A stretch of DNA of 64,000 bases, taken from Heliocidaris tuberculata (Eukaryota; Echinodermata; Echinoidea; Camarodonta; Echinometridae). Every line of letters begins with the position of its first letter. Within the stretch, counting starts at the first letter, position 1. Location: NCBI GenBank assembly GCA_025618425.1, contig CM046844.1, positions 18,468,324 through 18,532,323 of the forward strand, given 5' to 3'. This document shows positions 9,201 through 17,800 of this stretch, in pieces. The notes beneath the pieces were generated by a model. That model was not told where the DNA came from. It searched no databases and saw only the letters and a list, made by a program, of their open reading frames with translations. The position numbers and the translations under genes are program-made.

Positions 9201-11381
9201 TTCAGAATAAAATATGACCTCAACCGATAAAGGTCTAGAAAACTTCATTTATCAAAATAATGCCATCAAATCATCTGTCAGTTAGAATTAAAATGTACAC
9301 ATTTGATGATATTTTGCCTTTCATTTTATGCAATATCTTTGACTTTGATGGATTTTCATTTATAATAAATCATCTGTAAACTCTTGAGCACGAACTTTGG
9401 ACTTATTCTTTTCTGGACCTTTTTTTTTCTCCAAATCAATGTTGTGCTTTCCAGTCCAACATCAAATTTTAAGATTGCAATATTTTTGAAACTTTAACTT
9501 AGTAATTATACCCAATTAATGCCTAGAATGTTATTCTTGTTTTGCTGTAGATTTGATTAAACAACATTTAGCATAACTTGAGATATGGATCAGTGATGAC
9601 ATTTATAAACTCTTTAAAATGTGCACGAACTTAGGTCGCCCATCGTAATTTGAACAAGTTTGCATGCAATACAGTATTTCACTTTCAGAAATCTTTTAAC
9701 AAGTTTTGTTGTACAAAATCACAAATGATAAATACTCATGGCGGTTGGTTTTGTTTGGTGCATATTTTTTGTGGAGGGCAACAGCAAATGTGACAGCTTT
9801 ATTTTTGCCAAGTGTCAAGACACACAACGCCTGTCCTACCACATAGGATGGGAGGTTGTGTGTCCAGACACCTAACAAAAATTGGCACTAATATACTTTC
9901 TCACTGGGCACCTAAAATTTGCTTTAATCACATAGTTTGGTTACACTAACCCTAAGCCTAACCTATGTGATTAAATCTAATTTGGGGAACCCGGTGTGAA
10001 AGAAAATTAGCACCCAAAAATTAACCTGTTAATTTTGCCGTCAGATTTTGAAAAAAATTATGAATCAAATAACCCTAAAATCAGAGAATATTTGCAATTC
10101 ATACTGCTGTCAACTTATCCTGTGAAAGATTTAAGACAACATGCATGAAAATTTGCTCAATTATCGCTCAATTTACTAAACATTTAAAACTGACCTAGCT
10201 GTCCGGATAACAAACATAGCCGAAGATACAACGTGTGTAAATCTATGTCAGTGTGACCATATTTGGCGCGTGACCAAATATCTCTAAAACTAGAAAAGAT
10301 TTTAAAAATCTGGAAATCTGGATAGAGAAACCTAATTACCTAGGGACAAAATTTTCTTTGAAATTGGGTGAGAAATTATGAAATATTGACAAAAGAGCAG
10401 CACATTGAGCTATTTTTTGCATTTGTTCTGAAAAAAAAAAATGAAGTTACCTATAAAAGGCTACAAGCATCTAGAAATCTTCATTTTGAGAGATGTCATC
10501 AAACTTGTAAGTAAAAAGTGATACCAACATGATCAAATGATTGTAGACCTATGATATTTTGCCTTGCAAATGATGCCATTATCTTACACTAAGACTAAGT
10601 TACAGTGCAGTATCTTTGATGGACTGCTACAGCCGCCTACATTGGATAAAGCAGCTGTAAACTCGCGTGCGCCAAGTTTGGACTCATTTATTTTATGACC
10701 CTATTTTCCTTTCCAGCGCATTGCAATCTGACACTGGATTTTGAGATCGCGATATCTCTGAAATTCTTTGTTGATTAATTTTCTTGTTGGAACCATTTTT
10801 AGTCCATAATTTTGCTTTCCGTTTGCCTTGGGATAAATCATTAATCTATCTAAATAAATTATTGTAGAATATGAGAAATCATGGATCAAATATCACATTC
10901 CTAAAATTTTTTAAATGTACGCGAAGTGGTCCCCCCATCACTGAATAACTAAATTAACAAATGAATTTAGCATAAATTTGTTTCACAACATCCAATTCTT
11001 CAATGCAATTGCAACTTCATCATGTTCATGAATCAACAATAAAATGTGCCATGGATCTAGATAATAACGTATACATATTACCTTAATTACTAATATCATT
11101 CATAATATCTTAACATGTTATAAGCTTCTTTTTCGGTGCGAAATCCCAGACTGACAAGAGTCAGATCACCCCCCCCCCCCCCCCCCCCCCCACCGCCCCG
11201 ATCTGACAGTTACATCAAAGTGAGCATGTGGGACCGAAATTTAATGTTGCACTCAGTACTCACCTTCATACTTTTCACATAGTGGTGTTAAATCGTAAAC
11301 TTTACCCAAAAAGGATACCCAAATATCTTTTAGCGTGTTGTGTACTGCCACCTCATTTGGAGTGTAATATTTAGGGCGCAT
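5985..11381 (-). CDS. cyb5d1: Cytochrome b5 domain-containing protein 1 (four-exon gene)
   Basis: The exons on the minus strand are 11381-11264, 8854-8778, 8278-8060 and 6215-5985. They join in frame to 645 nt (214 residues plus TAA). All three introns are GT-AG: 2409, 499 and 1844 bp. The protein follows vertebrate CYB5D1 (about 228 aa) throughout. The cytochrome b5-like part spans about residues 6-65 ([31 protein letters not shown]), the middle contains [23 protein letters not shown] and [15 protein letters not shown] sequence, and the end has [25 protein letters not shown] and LYFNDDLTE. The family lacks the classical HPGG haem motif; the second haem-type histidine is in SHWF. CYB5D1 is an axonemal protein needed for normal ciliary beating (family knowledge). 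The start is the first in-frame ATG after an upstream TGA. No canonical AATAAA was found close after the stop. Confidence 0.95.
6238..6470 (-). mobile_element. Truncated SINE copy in cyb5d1 intron 3
   Basis: It shares the body of the 4731-5010 SINE (ACCTGGCTTTAGCCAAGCT, GCTCAAGCATTCAA, CCCGGGTGGATTGGCAAATG, TAGATTAATG) and an AATAATAATAA tail at its low end, but lacks the tRNA head. TGTAGATTAA is locally duplicated. It begins only ~20 bp from the cyb5d1 exon 4 acceptor. Confidence 0.7.
6553..6957. mobile_element. piggyBac-like MITE with TTAA duplications
   Basis: 405 bp with inverted ends CCCTTTCAAGAC and GTCATGAAAGGG (11 of 12 matching), flanked exactly by TTAA at 6549-6552 and 6958-6961. 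The TTAA duplication plus CCC...GGG ends define the piggyBac superfamily. No transposase ORF, so it is non-autonomous. It lies in cyb5d1 intron 3. Confidence 0.85.
7425..7690. repeat. Palindromic array of a TATTCATAAGGACC unit
   Basis: The unit CGCTATTCATAAGGACC, or its reverse complement GGTCCTTATGAATAGCG, occurs about ten times in both orientations with spacings of roughly 15-45 bp. The left part carries the forward form, the middle and right mostly the inverse, so the region can fold back in many registers. It lies in cyb5d1 intron 3. Confidence 0.8.
8060..8278 (-). CDS. cyb5d1: cyb5d1 coding exon 3
   Basis: 219 nt (73 codons) between the acceptor ttttgcag and the donor gtatat, phase 0 at both ends. 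It contains [25 protein letters not shown], and [10 protein letters not shown], the most conserved stretch of the family. Confidence 0.95.
8778..8854 (-). CDS. cyb5d1: cyb5d1 coding exon 2
   Basis: 77 nt between the acceptor ccacag and the donor gtgagt. The incoming phase-1 base completes a glycine codon, then [20 protein letters not shown] follows, matching the conserved LLLKPIV..AG.DISHWFD block of CYB5D1. It leaves in phase 0. Confidence 0.93.
9041..9643. repeat. Intronic ~600-bp repeat, copy 1
   Basis: It aligns by eye with 10250-10941 in the same orientation: both start at GTGTGACCATAT, share GTAAACTC...TTTGGACT, a CCTTT/TTTCC tract, CTTTCCAG and TTTTAAGAT/TTTTGAGAT, and end near AAATGT(G/A)C(A)CGAA. 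Both lie in cyb5d1 intron 1. Family unknown. Confidence 0.65.
9876..10020. repeat. Long-armed fold-back element
   Basis: Arms of ~55 bp: CTAATATACTTTCTCACTGG with TTTAATCACATAG at the left, answered by CTATGTGATTAAA and GTGTGAAAGAAAATTAG at the right around a short loop containing AACCCTAAGCCTAAC. It looks like a small fold-back MITE; it separates the two 600-bp repeats of intron 1. Confidence 0.75.
10250..10941. repeat. Intronic ~650-bp repeat, copy 2
   Basis: Second, diverged copy of the 9041-9643 sequence, starting GTGTGACCATATTTGG and ending near AAATGTACGCGAA. Same orientation, ~600 bp apart. Confidence 0.65.
11169..11191. repeat. 23-base C homopolymer inside a small palindrome
   Basis: The run is bracketed by TCAGATCA on one side and GATCTGA on the other, so it lies in a short inverted repeat (about 11160-11209). 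It sits ~70 bp from the cyb5d1 exon 1 donor. Confidence 0.8.
11264..11381 (-). CDS. cyb5d1: cyb5d1 coding exon 1
   Basis: 118 nt encoding 39 residues plus one base. It starts at ATG (11381-11379), preceded on this strand by AACCGAAAG, and ends TATGAAG followed by the donor gtgagt (phase 1). It encodes the first b5-domain strands, including [11 protein letters not shown] and [14 protein letters not shown]. Confidence 0.93.
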
Positions 11382-11442
11382 CTTTCGGTTTTTCTGCTTA
11401 AAATAAGTATAATATGAGCATCAAAATTTCTTGATCTGCGTT

Positions 11443-11455
11443 GTTGCCAAGAGAC
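11443..11455. promoter_or_regulatory. Consensus X-box (RFX site) upstream of cyb5d1
   Basis: GTTGCCAAGAGAC fits the X-box consensus RYYNYY-N-RRNRAC with no mismatch, and the complement GTCTCTTGGCAAC fits it as well. It lies 62-74 bp upstream of the cyb5d1 ATG, the usual distance for RFX sites in ciliary genes. Family knowledge: RFX factors drive ciliary genes through such boxes, and CYB5D1 is ciliary. Binding here is inferred. Confidence 0.65.
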
Positions 11456-11808
11456 GGGATACTATGGTAGCCTGAAAGATAAAATTTTCGAGAAGTAAGT
11501 TCTAGTTCAGTGCATAGAGATAGTATGTATCTCTATGGTTCAGTGGTGAGCGCGCGTAGGCCTACGTGTGGTGATGCGATGCACGCAAATGACTGTGTTT
11601 TACATGTCAATCTCGTGGGTTGTAGATCATCAGGGGAACACGTAGGGATACTCCCAATCAGGCCCCTGGGAGCTGGGGGTGCTGGGGTGCTGCACTCCCA
11701 GATTTTTTTGAGGGGTAGCAAGGTGCATGAGCCCCAGGTGGCACTTGAAGCAGGGGTGCAAAGACGCAAAGCTAAATTCTTCGATTTTATTTCTCCTGAA
11801 TTTTCGCT

Positions 11809-12044
11809 AATAGACCTGTTCACAAAGTTATTCAAATTTATGGATTTTCTTTCCTGGGGACAGCTAGTAACGAGCTATTCCATCAACCTGTTATTAATGA
11901 ATGAACTACAATACTTGGAATCCAGTTTGCATACATTACTTGTTGCTATGTCTGAAAAGCCTCTGACAAGCTTTCAGGGTGTCAAGAACAACCTTTTTTA
12001 AAAGTATGCATAAAATTTGAATATATATGTGAAACAGGTCTATT
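11809..12044 (+). mobile_element. MITE family A, copy 2
   Basis: 236 bp, AATAGACCTGTTCACAAAG to AAACAGGTCTATT, nearly the same as copy 1 over its whole length except for short indels (e.g. GGGACAGCTAG for GGGACCTAG). No clear target duplication. Confidence 0.85.
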
Positions 12045-12121
12045 GGGCCCCACTGAGGAAGAAGTAAATAGAAGACCGTCAATGTTCAAAACTCGAATTA
12101 AACTACTAGTATACCGCTAGA

Positions 12122-12990
12122 TCAGGCACGTAACTAGGATTTTTGCGGGGGGGGGGTTCAACATTGGAAAAGGTGGACCTTTTTGAGGGAGCGAAGCGAC
12201 CGAGTAGAGTGGCGGGTGGGGGGGGGGGGGGGGTCAGGGTCAGGGGGCGTGCCCCTCCAAGGGTATGGGCACGAGCGTAGTAGGGGTGGGTCAAATGTGA
12301 AGCCCGAATACACTGTGTAGGATTCCAAATACTGCGAGAGAGCAAAGCGAGAGAGAGAAAAATAAAAATGTACCTTTAAATGGCAAAATTTTATTTCATC
12401 AGTCACCAATAGGTGAAATGTAAAGCTATATCTCCGGTCATCTTGTTGCCAGGAATCATTCATATTAATAAAGTTTTTAGGAAGTGAAGCGAATGGGGGG
12501 GGGGGGGACTTTGCTGTTGTTCTTTTATAGAAAGCTAAACCCAATATCTGGGCGCCATGGCGATAGGGCAGTGACGTGCCCGAAAATTTTCATAACATTG
12601 AATATTCATGGACCTCGCTGCCTGAAACTATCTCATTTCTAAGATTTGAAAGCAAGCGAAGAAAAATGCACTTTAATTTGTTGTTGTTCAATTCAATATA
12701 GAAAGTAAGGTAACCCTAATATCCGGGCGCCATGGCGATAAGGCAGTGAAGTGCCCGAAAATTGTTATAACATTGAATATTCATGGGAAATATTACAATA
12801 ACATACTATGGAAATATTCATGGTCCTCGATGCCTGAAACTATCTCGTTCCAAGGTTTTGTGATTGAGCGAAGCGAGCGACGGAAAACGCACTTTACTAT
12901 CTCCCAAATGTTATTTCCAAAACACCCCAAGTGTTATATTGGGGATCTCGTTATTTCTGATTATAGTTTCCAAGAAGTCGATGTTTTATA
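12122..12990. repeat. Poly-G interspersed repeat with ~180-bp tandem duplication
   Basis: The block starts at GGCACGTAACTAGG and contains poly-G runs (12147-12157, 12219-12232, 12497-12507) and GAGCGAAGCGA motifs that recur at 12871 and 57949. GGGCGCCATGGCGATA followed by AACATTGAATATTCATGG occurs twice, about 180 bp apart (near 12550 and 12728), followed each time by TGCCTGAAACTATCTC. This is a tandemly duplicated non-autonomous element; no coding content. Confidence 0.65.
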
Positions 12991-13487
12991 AAATACTCCC
13001 ATGGGACTCGGGTTGAACAGGCTGTATTAGAGGGCCATAATTCAAGGGCCTGAATGACTAGACCGGGTCCGCCAGGAGTACTCCATGCAATCTGAGAGCG
13101 GGAACATTTTCCATTTTGAAGTGAACAGACACATTAAATACCCCTATCTCTCTTTCCAGTATGGTTTCTATATTTCACTATTATATTCCATTACCACAGA
13201 TTTCATTTGAGTCTTATCGTGCTTATCACTGCTTATCTTCCCACGTTATATTTGTATGGTGTTATCTCCTAGTATTGTCAGGATTTCCTGTCCAATCTAA
13301 CACTTTTTAAAGATCAAAATGTATCATTGATCACTTCAATTTCCTCCTATAGGCTGACAGGAATCAATAATCACCCAGATGTCAGATGTCAATGATAGTT
13401 TAATGATTAAAATGCCATTCAACAGGTTTAATGGTCAATCAACTTCAACATAATTAATCTCCATTCATTTTCGTCAGATTTCATTGG
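12991..13487. other. Stretch without recognised gene
   Basis: AT-rich, apparently single-copy sequence between two repeat blocks; nothing coding recognised. Confidence 0.4.
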
Positions 13488-13723
13488 AATAGACCGGTTT
13501 ACTAAGTTATTCAAATTTATGGATGTTTCTTTCCGGAGGACCTAGTGACCAGGTATTCCACCAACCTGTTATTAATAAATGGACTACAATACTAGGAATC
13601 CAGTTTGCATACATTACTTGTTGCTATGTCGGGCAAGCATCGGGCAAGCTTTCAGGTTGTCAAGAACAACCTTTGTTTAAAAAGCATGCATAAAATTTGA
13701 ATATGTTAGTAAACCGGCCTATT
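13488..13723 (+). mobile_element. MITE family A, copy 3
   Basis: 236 bp, AATAGACCGGTTTACTAAG to AAACCGGCCTATT. It carries compensating changes in both ends (CCGGTTTAC against GTAAACCGG), so its inverted repeats match each other better than those of copy 2. Confidence 0.85.
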
Positions 13724-14029
13724 CGTCCGACCTGGTAATCCGCTGCAAAATTTTATCATCAAATCCATCTTTTGGAAGTCGATTTCAAAAAGTTGTCATT
13801 CAAATTCGTCACATACAAGACCTTACAACGAGCGGGTGACGATTTTGAATAACTCTTTGAACTCTTCGACAAAATCGATAGCAAAATGAAAAATAAATTC
13901 CGAAAATGAATGACCAAAGACGTAAATTGACTAGGCCTTATGATATAAATGACTGTGCAATATCATGAAGTTGCAGGACAAAAGCAAATTTAAAAAAGCG
14001 TTCAAGTGACTGGAAACTACTAGCGTAGG

Positions 14030-14131
14030 TGAGGGGGGGGGGGGGGGGGGGAGTGCCCCCTGACAACTTTTCCCCCCATTTTTTTTTTTTTTAGAATTAT
14101 GGAGAAAAACTGAAGTCCTTAAAATCTGAGG

Positions 14132-14165
<34 letters not shown>

Positions 14166-14460
14166 ACTGAGTGACTTTTGGATGGCTGGCACAAAAAAAA
14201 AACAACAACAACAACAAAACAATAGCCTACCCCTCCTTTTTTTTTTTTTTTTTTTTTTTTTTTGGTGTGCTTGTCAGAGAATTATGGAGGAAAACGTCTG
14301 ATAACCACCTCCCCCCCCCCCCCCCTCAACTGAGCGACTATTTTGAGGGCTGGCGAAAAAAAAATTGTTGAGAATTATGGAGGAAAGCTGAACCCTTAAA
14401 ATCTGAGGACCCCAACTGAGTGACTTTTGGATGGCTGGCAATAAAAAAAAAAAAAAAAAA
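14030..14460 (+). repeat. Three tandem ~100-170-bp units separated by expanded homopolymers
   Basis: The unit GAATTATGGAG(G/A)AAA...CTGA, then CTGAGGAC, a C run, ACTGAGTGACTTTTGGATGG and an A-rich end, occurs at about 14092-14200, 14278-14360 and 14370-14462. Each unit carries homopolymers of different length: G 14034-14051, C 14133-14165, T 14239-14263, C 14311-14325, A 14443-14462. It ends ~100 bp before the LTR element. Confidence 0.7.
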
Positions 14461-14566
14461 AACCTATGGCTATTACGTTAAGTATGGAAAGGGGGGGGGG
14501 GGGGCTATTTCATTGGTTGCATTTATTGCATTTAAAGTTTGGAACCTAAGAAATATATTCACAATT

Positions 14567-14846
14567 TGTTGTGTTCATTGATTGTTTACATTCCAGTCTT
14601 GGTTAGTTCCATTGCACTTCATTTGACCCTAAATGTGATACTCCTGTGCGCGCGATCTACATTCCTTTGATGTAAACATGTATACTTTCCCACCAATGCC
14701 ATAATGTACTATGTCAGTGTAAGGAATACACACAACAGTAATGTTTACGAGAAGCAGCTAATAAAGGACACTTGTTATTTGGTCACCGTCAAGCCAAGTC
14801 AACTTGTCATGTTTCCTCTCTCTGCCTCCCTCTCCAATACACAATA
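14567..14846 (+). repeat. 5' LTR
   Basis: 280 bp, beginning TGTTGTG and ending CACAATA (imperfect inverted ends). AATAAA at 14760-14765 is a probable polyadenylation signal. It contains a GCGCGC stretch near 14648. Same sequence as 20124-20403 by direct reading. Confidence 0.93.
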
Positions 14847-14847
14847 A

Positions 14848-17800
14848 ATGGCGACGAGGATGAACGGGCTCAGTCAGCCCCCACCGTTCGCTGCCAGCTC
14901 AGCCCGAGGCAGTGCCTCGACCGCCTGGTCTACGTGGAAGAAGTCATTCGACTACTATGTGCAGGCTTCTCAGATAGCTGATGGAGATGTCAAGAGGGCT
15001 TTGCTGCTTCATTGTGCAGGCCTGGAGGTGCAGCAGCTTTTCGACACCCTTCCTGATACGGGAACTACCTATGAACAGGCAGTGCAGGCCCTAACGACGC
15101 ACTTTGAGCCACAAACGAATGTAGCTTATCAGAGACACATATTTCGTCAGTGCATCCAGGAGACTACAGAGACTGTTGATGATTTTTATATTCGCCTTCG
15201 CTCTTCGTCATCAACATGTGCCTTTGGAGAGCAGCAAGATGAACACATTCGTGATCAATTCATAGACAAGTGCATATCGAAACCGCTACGTAGACGTCTT
15301 CTAAGGGAGCCTAATCTGACACTTACAACACTTTTATCGATTGCACGAGCAGCCGAGGCAGCTGACAACCAGGCTTTGTCGATCGAACAGTCTAATGCTT
15401 CACCCTCTCCAGCAGTGAATACCATTCGAGCGAGACGGCCCCCAACCCAGCCGCCAGCAGTTCGGCCAGATCGTCCCCGGTCACAGACTTCTCGACACCC
15501 CGGTTGTTCCACTCCAGCCCCTGGGCGGGGGTATCATAAGCCTAAGCAGGAAAAGTGTTGTGGCAATTGTGGACTCGAGGGTCATCGTGCACGTGACTCC
15601 CAATGCCCAGCTCGAGGACAAGACTGTAGGAAATGCCACAAAAAGGGACATTATGCTCGAGTTTGCCGTAGCTCCAACGTTCACCATATTACTGAAGATG
15701 GTGATTTCCAGCCTGCTTACCAGGAGCAGGGTTCCCCAGACACGAGTGATGGACATGATTATGAGGAATATTTATTCACCGTCGGACATTCACGGCCTCA
15801 GACTCGTGTTCGAGTAGCAGATGTCGACATCGACATGCTGATTGATTCGGGAGCGTCAGTGAACATTATTGATTCGTCGACACATGACTGGATGAGAGGC
15901 CAGTGTCCAGCCACCAGTGAACTCAGATTGACCCCCAGCCACGTTCGACTTTTCCCCTATGGAGCCACATCTCCTCTCCCAGTGAAGGGGGAATTCAGCG
16001 CTACTGTATCCTGTTCGACTGGCACTTCAACGACAGCCCGATTCATAGTTGTTGCTGGAAAGAGTGGCTGTCTTCTCAGCAGAGCGACATCGATACTCCT
16101 TGGACTCATTCGTATCGAAAGTGCCGAGCCAGTTCATCATGTTCATATGGACACTAGCCCTTCCAACTACGCTGGTGAGATCAAGACTAAATATCCAGCT
16201 GTGTTTAACGGTTTTGGCAAGCTTAAGGGGTACAAAGTCCATGTCCACATCGACCCCGAAGTGAAGCCTGTCGCTCAGCCTCCACGGCGAATCCCGTTCC
16301 ACCTCAGACACAAGGTGGAAGCGAAGTTACAGGAACTCATTGATAAAGACATCATCGAGCCAGTGTCGGGACCTACATCGTGGGCCAGTCCGCTAGTCGT
16401 CGTCCCTAAGCCCAATGGTGAAGTTAGAGTCTGTATCGATATGAGGAGGGCTAATGCAGCTGTTCTTCGTGAGAGGCGCCCCATCCCCACCTTAGAGGAA
16501 ACCCTTGAGGCCCTCAACGGAGCATCAGTATTCAGTAAACTTGACCTCAGATGGGGATATCACCAGGTTGAGATCGACGAGGACTCGAGAGACATTACAA
16601 CATTCGTCACTCATAAGGGCGTAATGAGATATAAACGCCTCATCTTTGGTCTGTCTTCGGCATCAGAGGTCTACCAATACGCAATCCAGCAAGCGCTTTC
16701 AGGTCTTGAAGGCGTTAGAAATATATCTGATGACATCATCGTCTTCGCGGACAACACCAGTGAGCATGACCAAAGGTTAGCGAGAGTATTGGAGAGACTG
16801 GAAGACAGAAACTTAACGCTGAACGCGGAGAAGTGCGTCTTCCGAGCAGAGAGCCTGTCATTCTTCGGCTTCACTATCGGCAAGAATGGCATCGCCCCAG
16901 ACGCGAAGAAGGTAGAAGCGATAAAGAATGCTCGGAAACCAACGACGCCAAGTGAAGTTCGCTCTTTCTTGGGATTGGTCAATTACTGTGGCCGATTCAT
17001 CCAGAATCTCGCGACGACCACCGAGCCGCTTAGAGAACTGACGCGTGGTGATGTGCCATGGTCATGGGGTCCAAGACAGGAGGAAGCGTTCAATACCCTC
17101 TGTGCAGCACTTACCAGTGATACAGTCATGGCTCATTTTGTCACCGGAGCACCAACAGAGCTTCGAGTGGATGCAAGTCCTTTCGGACTGGGAGCTATTC
17201 TCACACAGACCATCGAAGGCGTCAGCCGTCCGGTCGCGTACGCTAGCCGTTCATTAACAGACGTCGAGCGTCGCTACTCGCAAACTGAACGCGAAGCGTT
17301 AGCCGTCGTATGGGGGTGTGAGCGTTTTCACCTCTATCTGATCGGAGCAGAGTTCGATCTCCTTACAGACCACAAGCCGTTGGAAGTAATCTACAGTCCT
17401 CGCGGTAAACCTCATGCCCGTATTGAGAGATGGGCATTACGCCTACAGCAGTACAGGTTCAAGATTCGACACATGTCTGGGAAGACAAACCCAGCAGATG
17501 TACTTTCGCGTCTGCCGCTTAGTAACCAGCCACAAGGAGATCTTCATAACATCGCTGAAGAGTATGTTGAAGCGATTGTCGCATACGCGGTACCCCGTGC
17601 TCTATCTCGCGAGGAAATTAAGCAAGCCTCCCAGGACGACCCGGAAATTAAGTGTGTCATCGAAGCAATTCGTTCAGGCAAGTGGCCTGATGACAAGCGA
17701 CTTAGTGTGTATCGTAATGTCGCGAATGAGCTCACATCGACAGATGGAATTCTAGTGCGTGGAACCAGAATTGTGATCCCAAATGAGCTAAGAAAGCGTA

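Noticed and set aside
11510..12001. 163-codon plus-strand ORF
   Set aside because: Its second half is read through MITE family A copy 2, and the same DNA elsewhere in the window is clearly non-coding transposon.
12158..12544. 128-codon minus-strand ORF rich in proline
   Set aside because: The proline runs come from poly-G tracts of an interspersed repeat; no coding signature.
14561..14566. ACAAT near the 5' LTR as a target duplication matching ACAAT at 20399-20403
   Set aside because: The 3' ACAAT is inside the LTR end shared by both LTRs, so it cannot be the target duplication.
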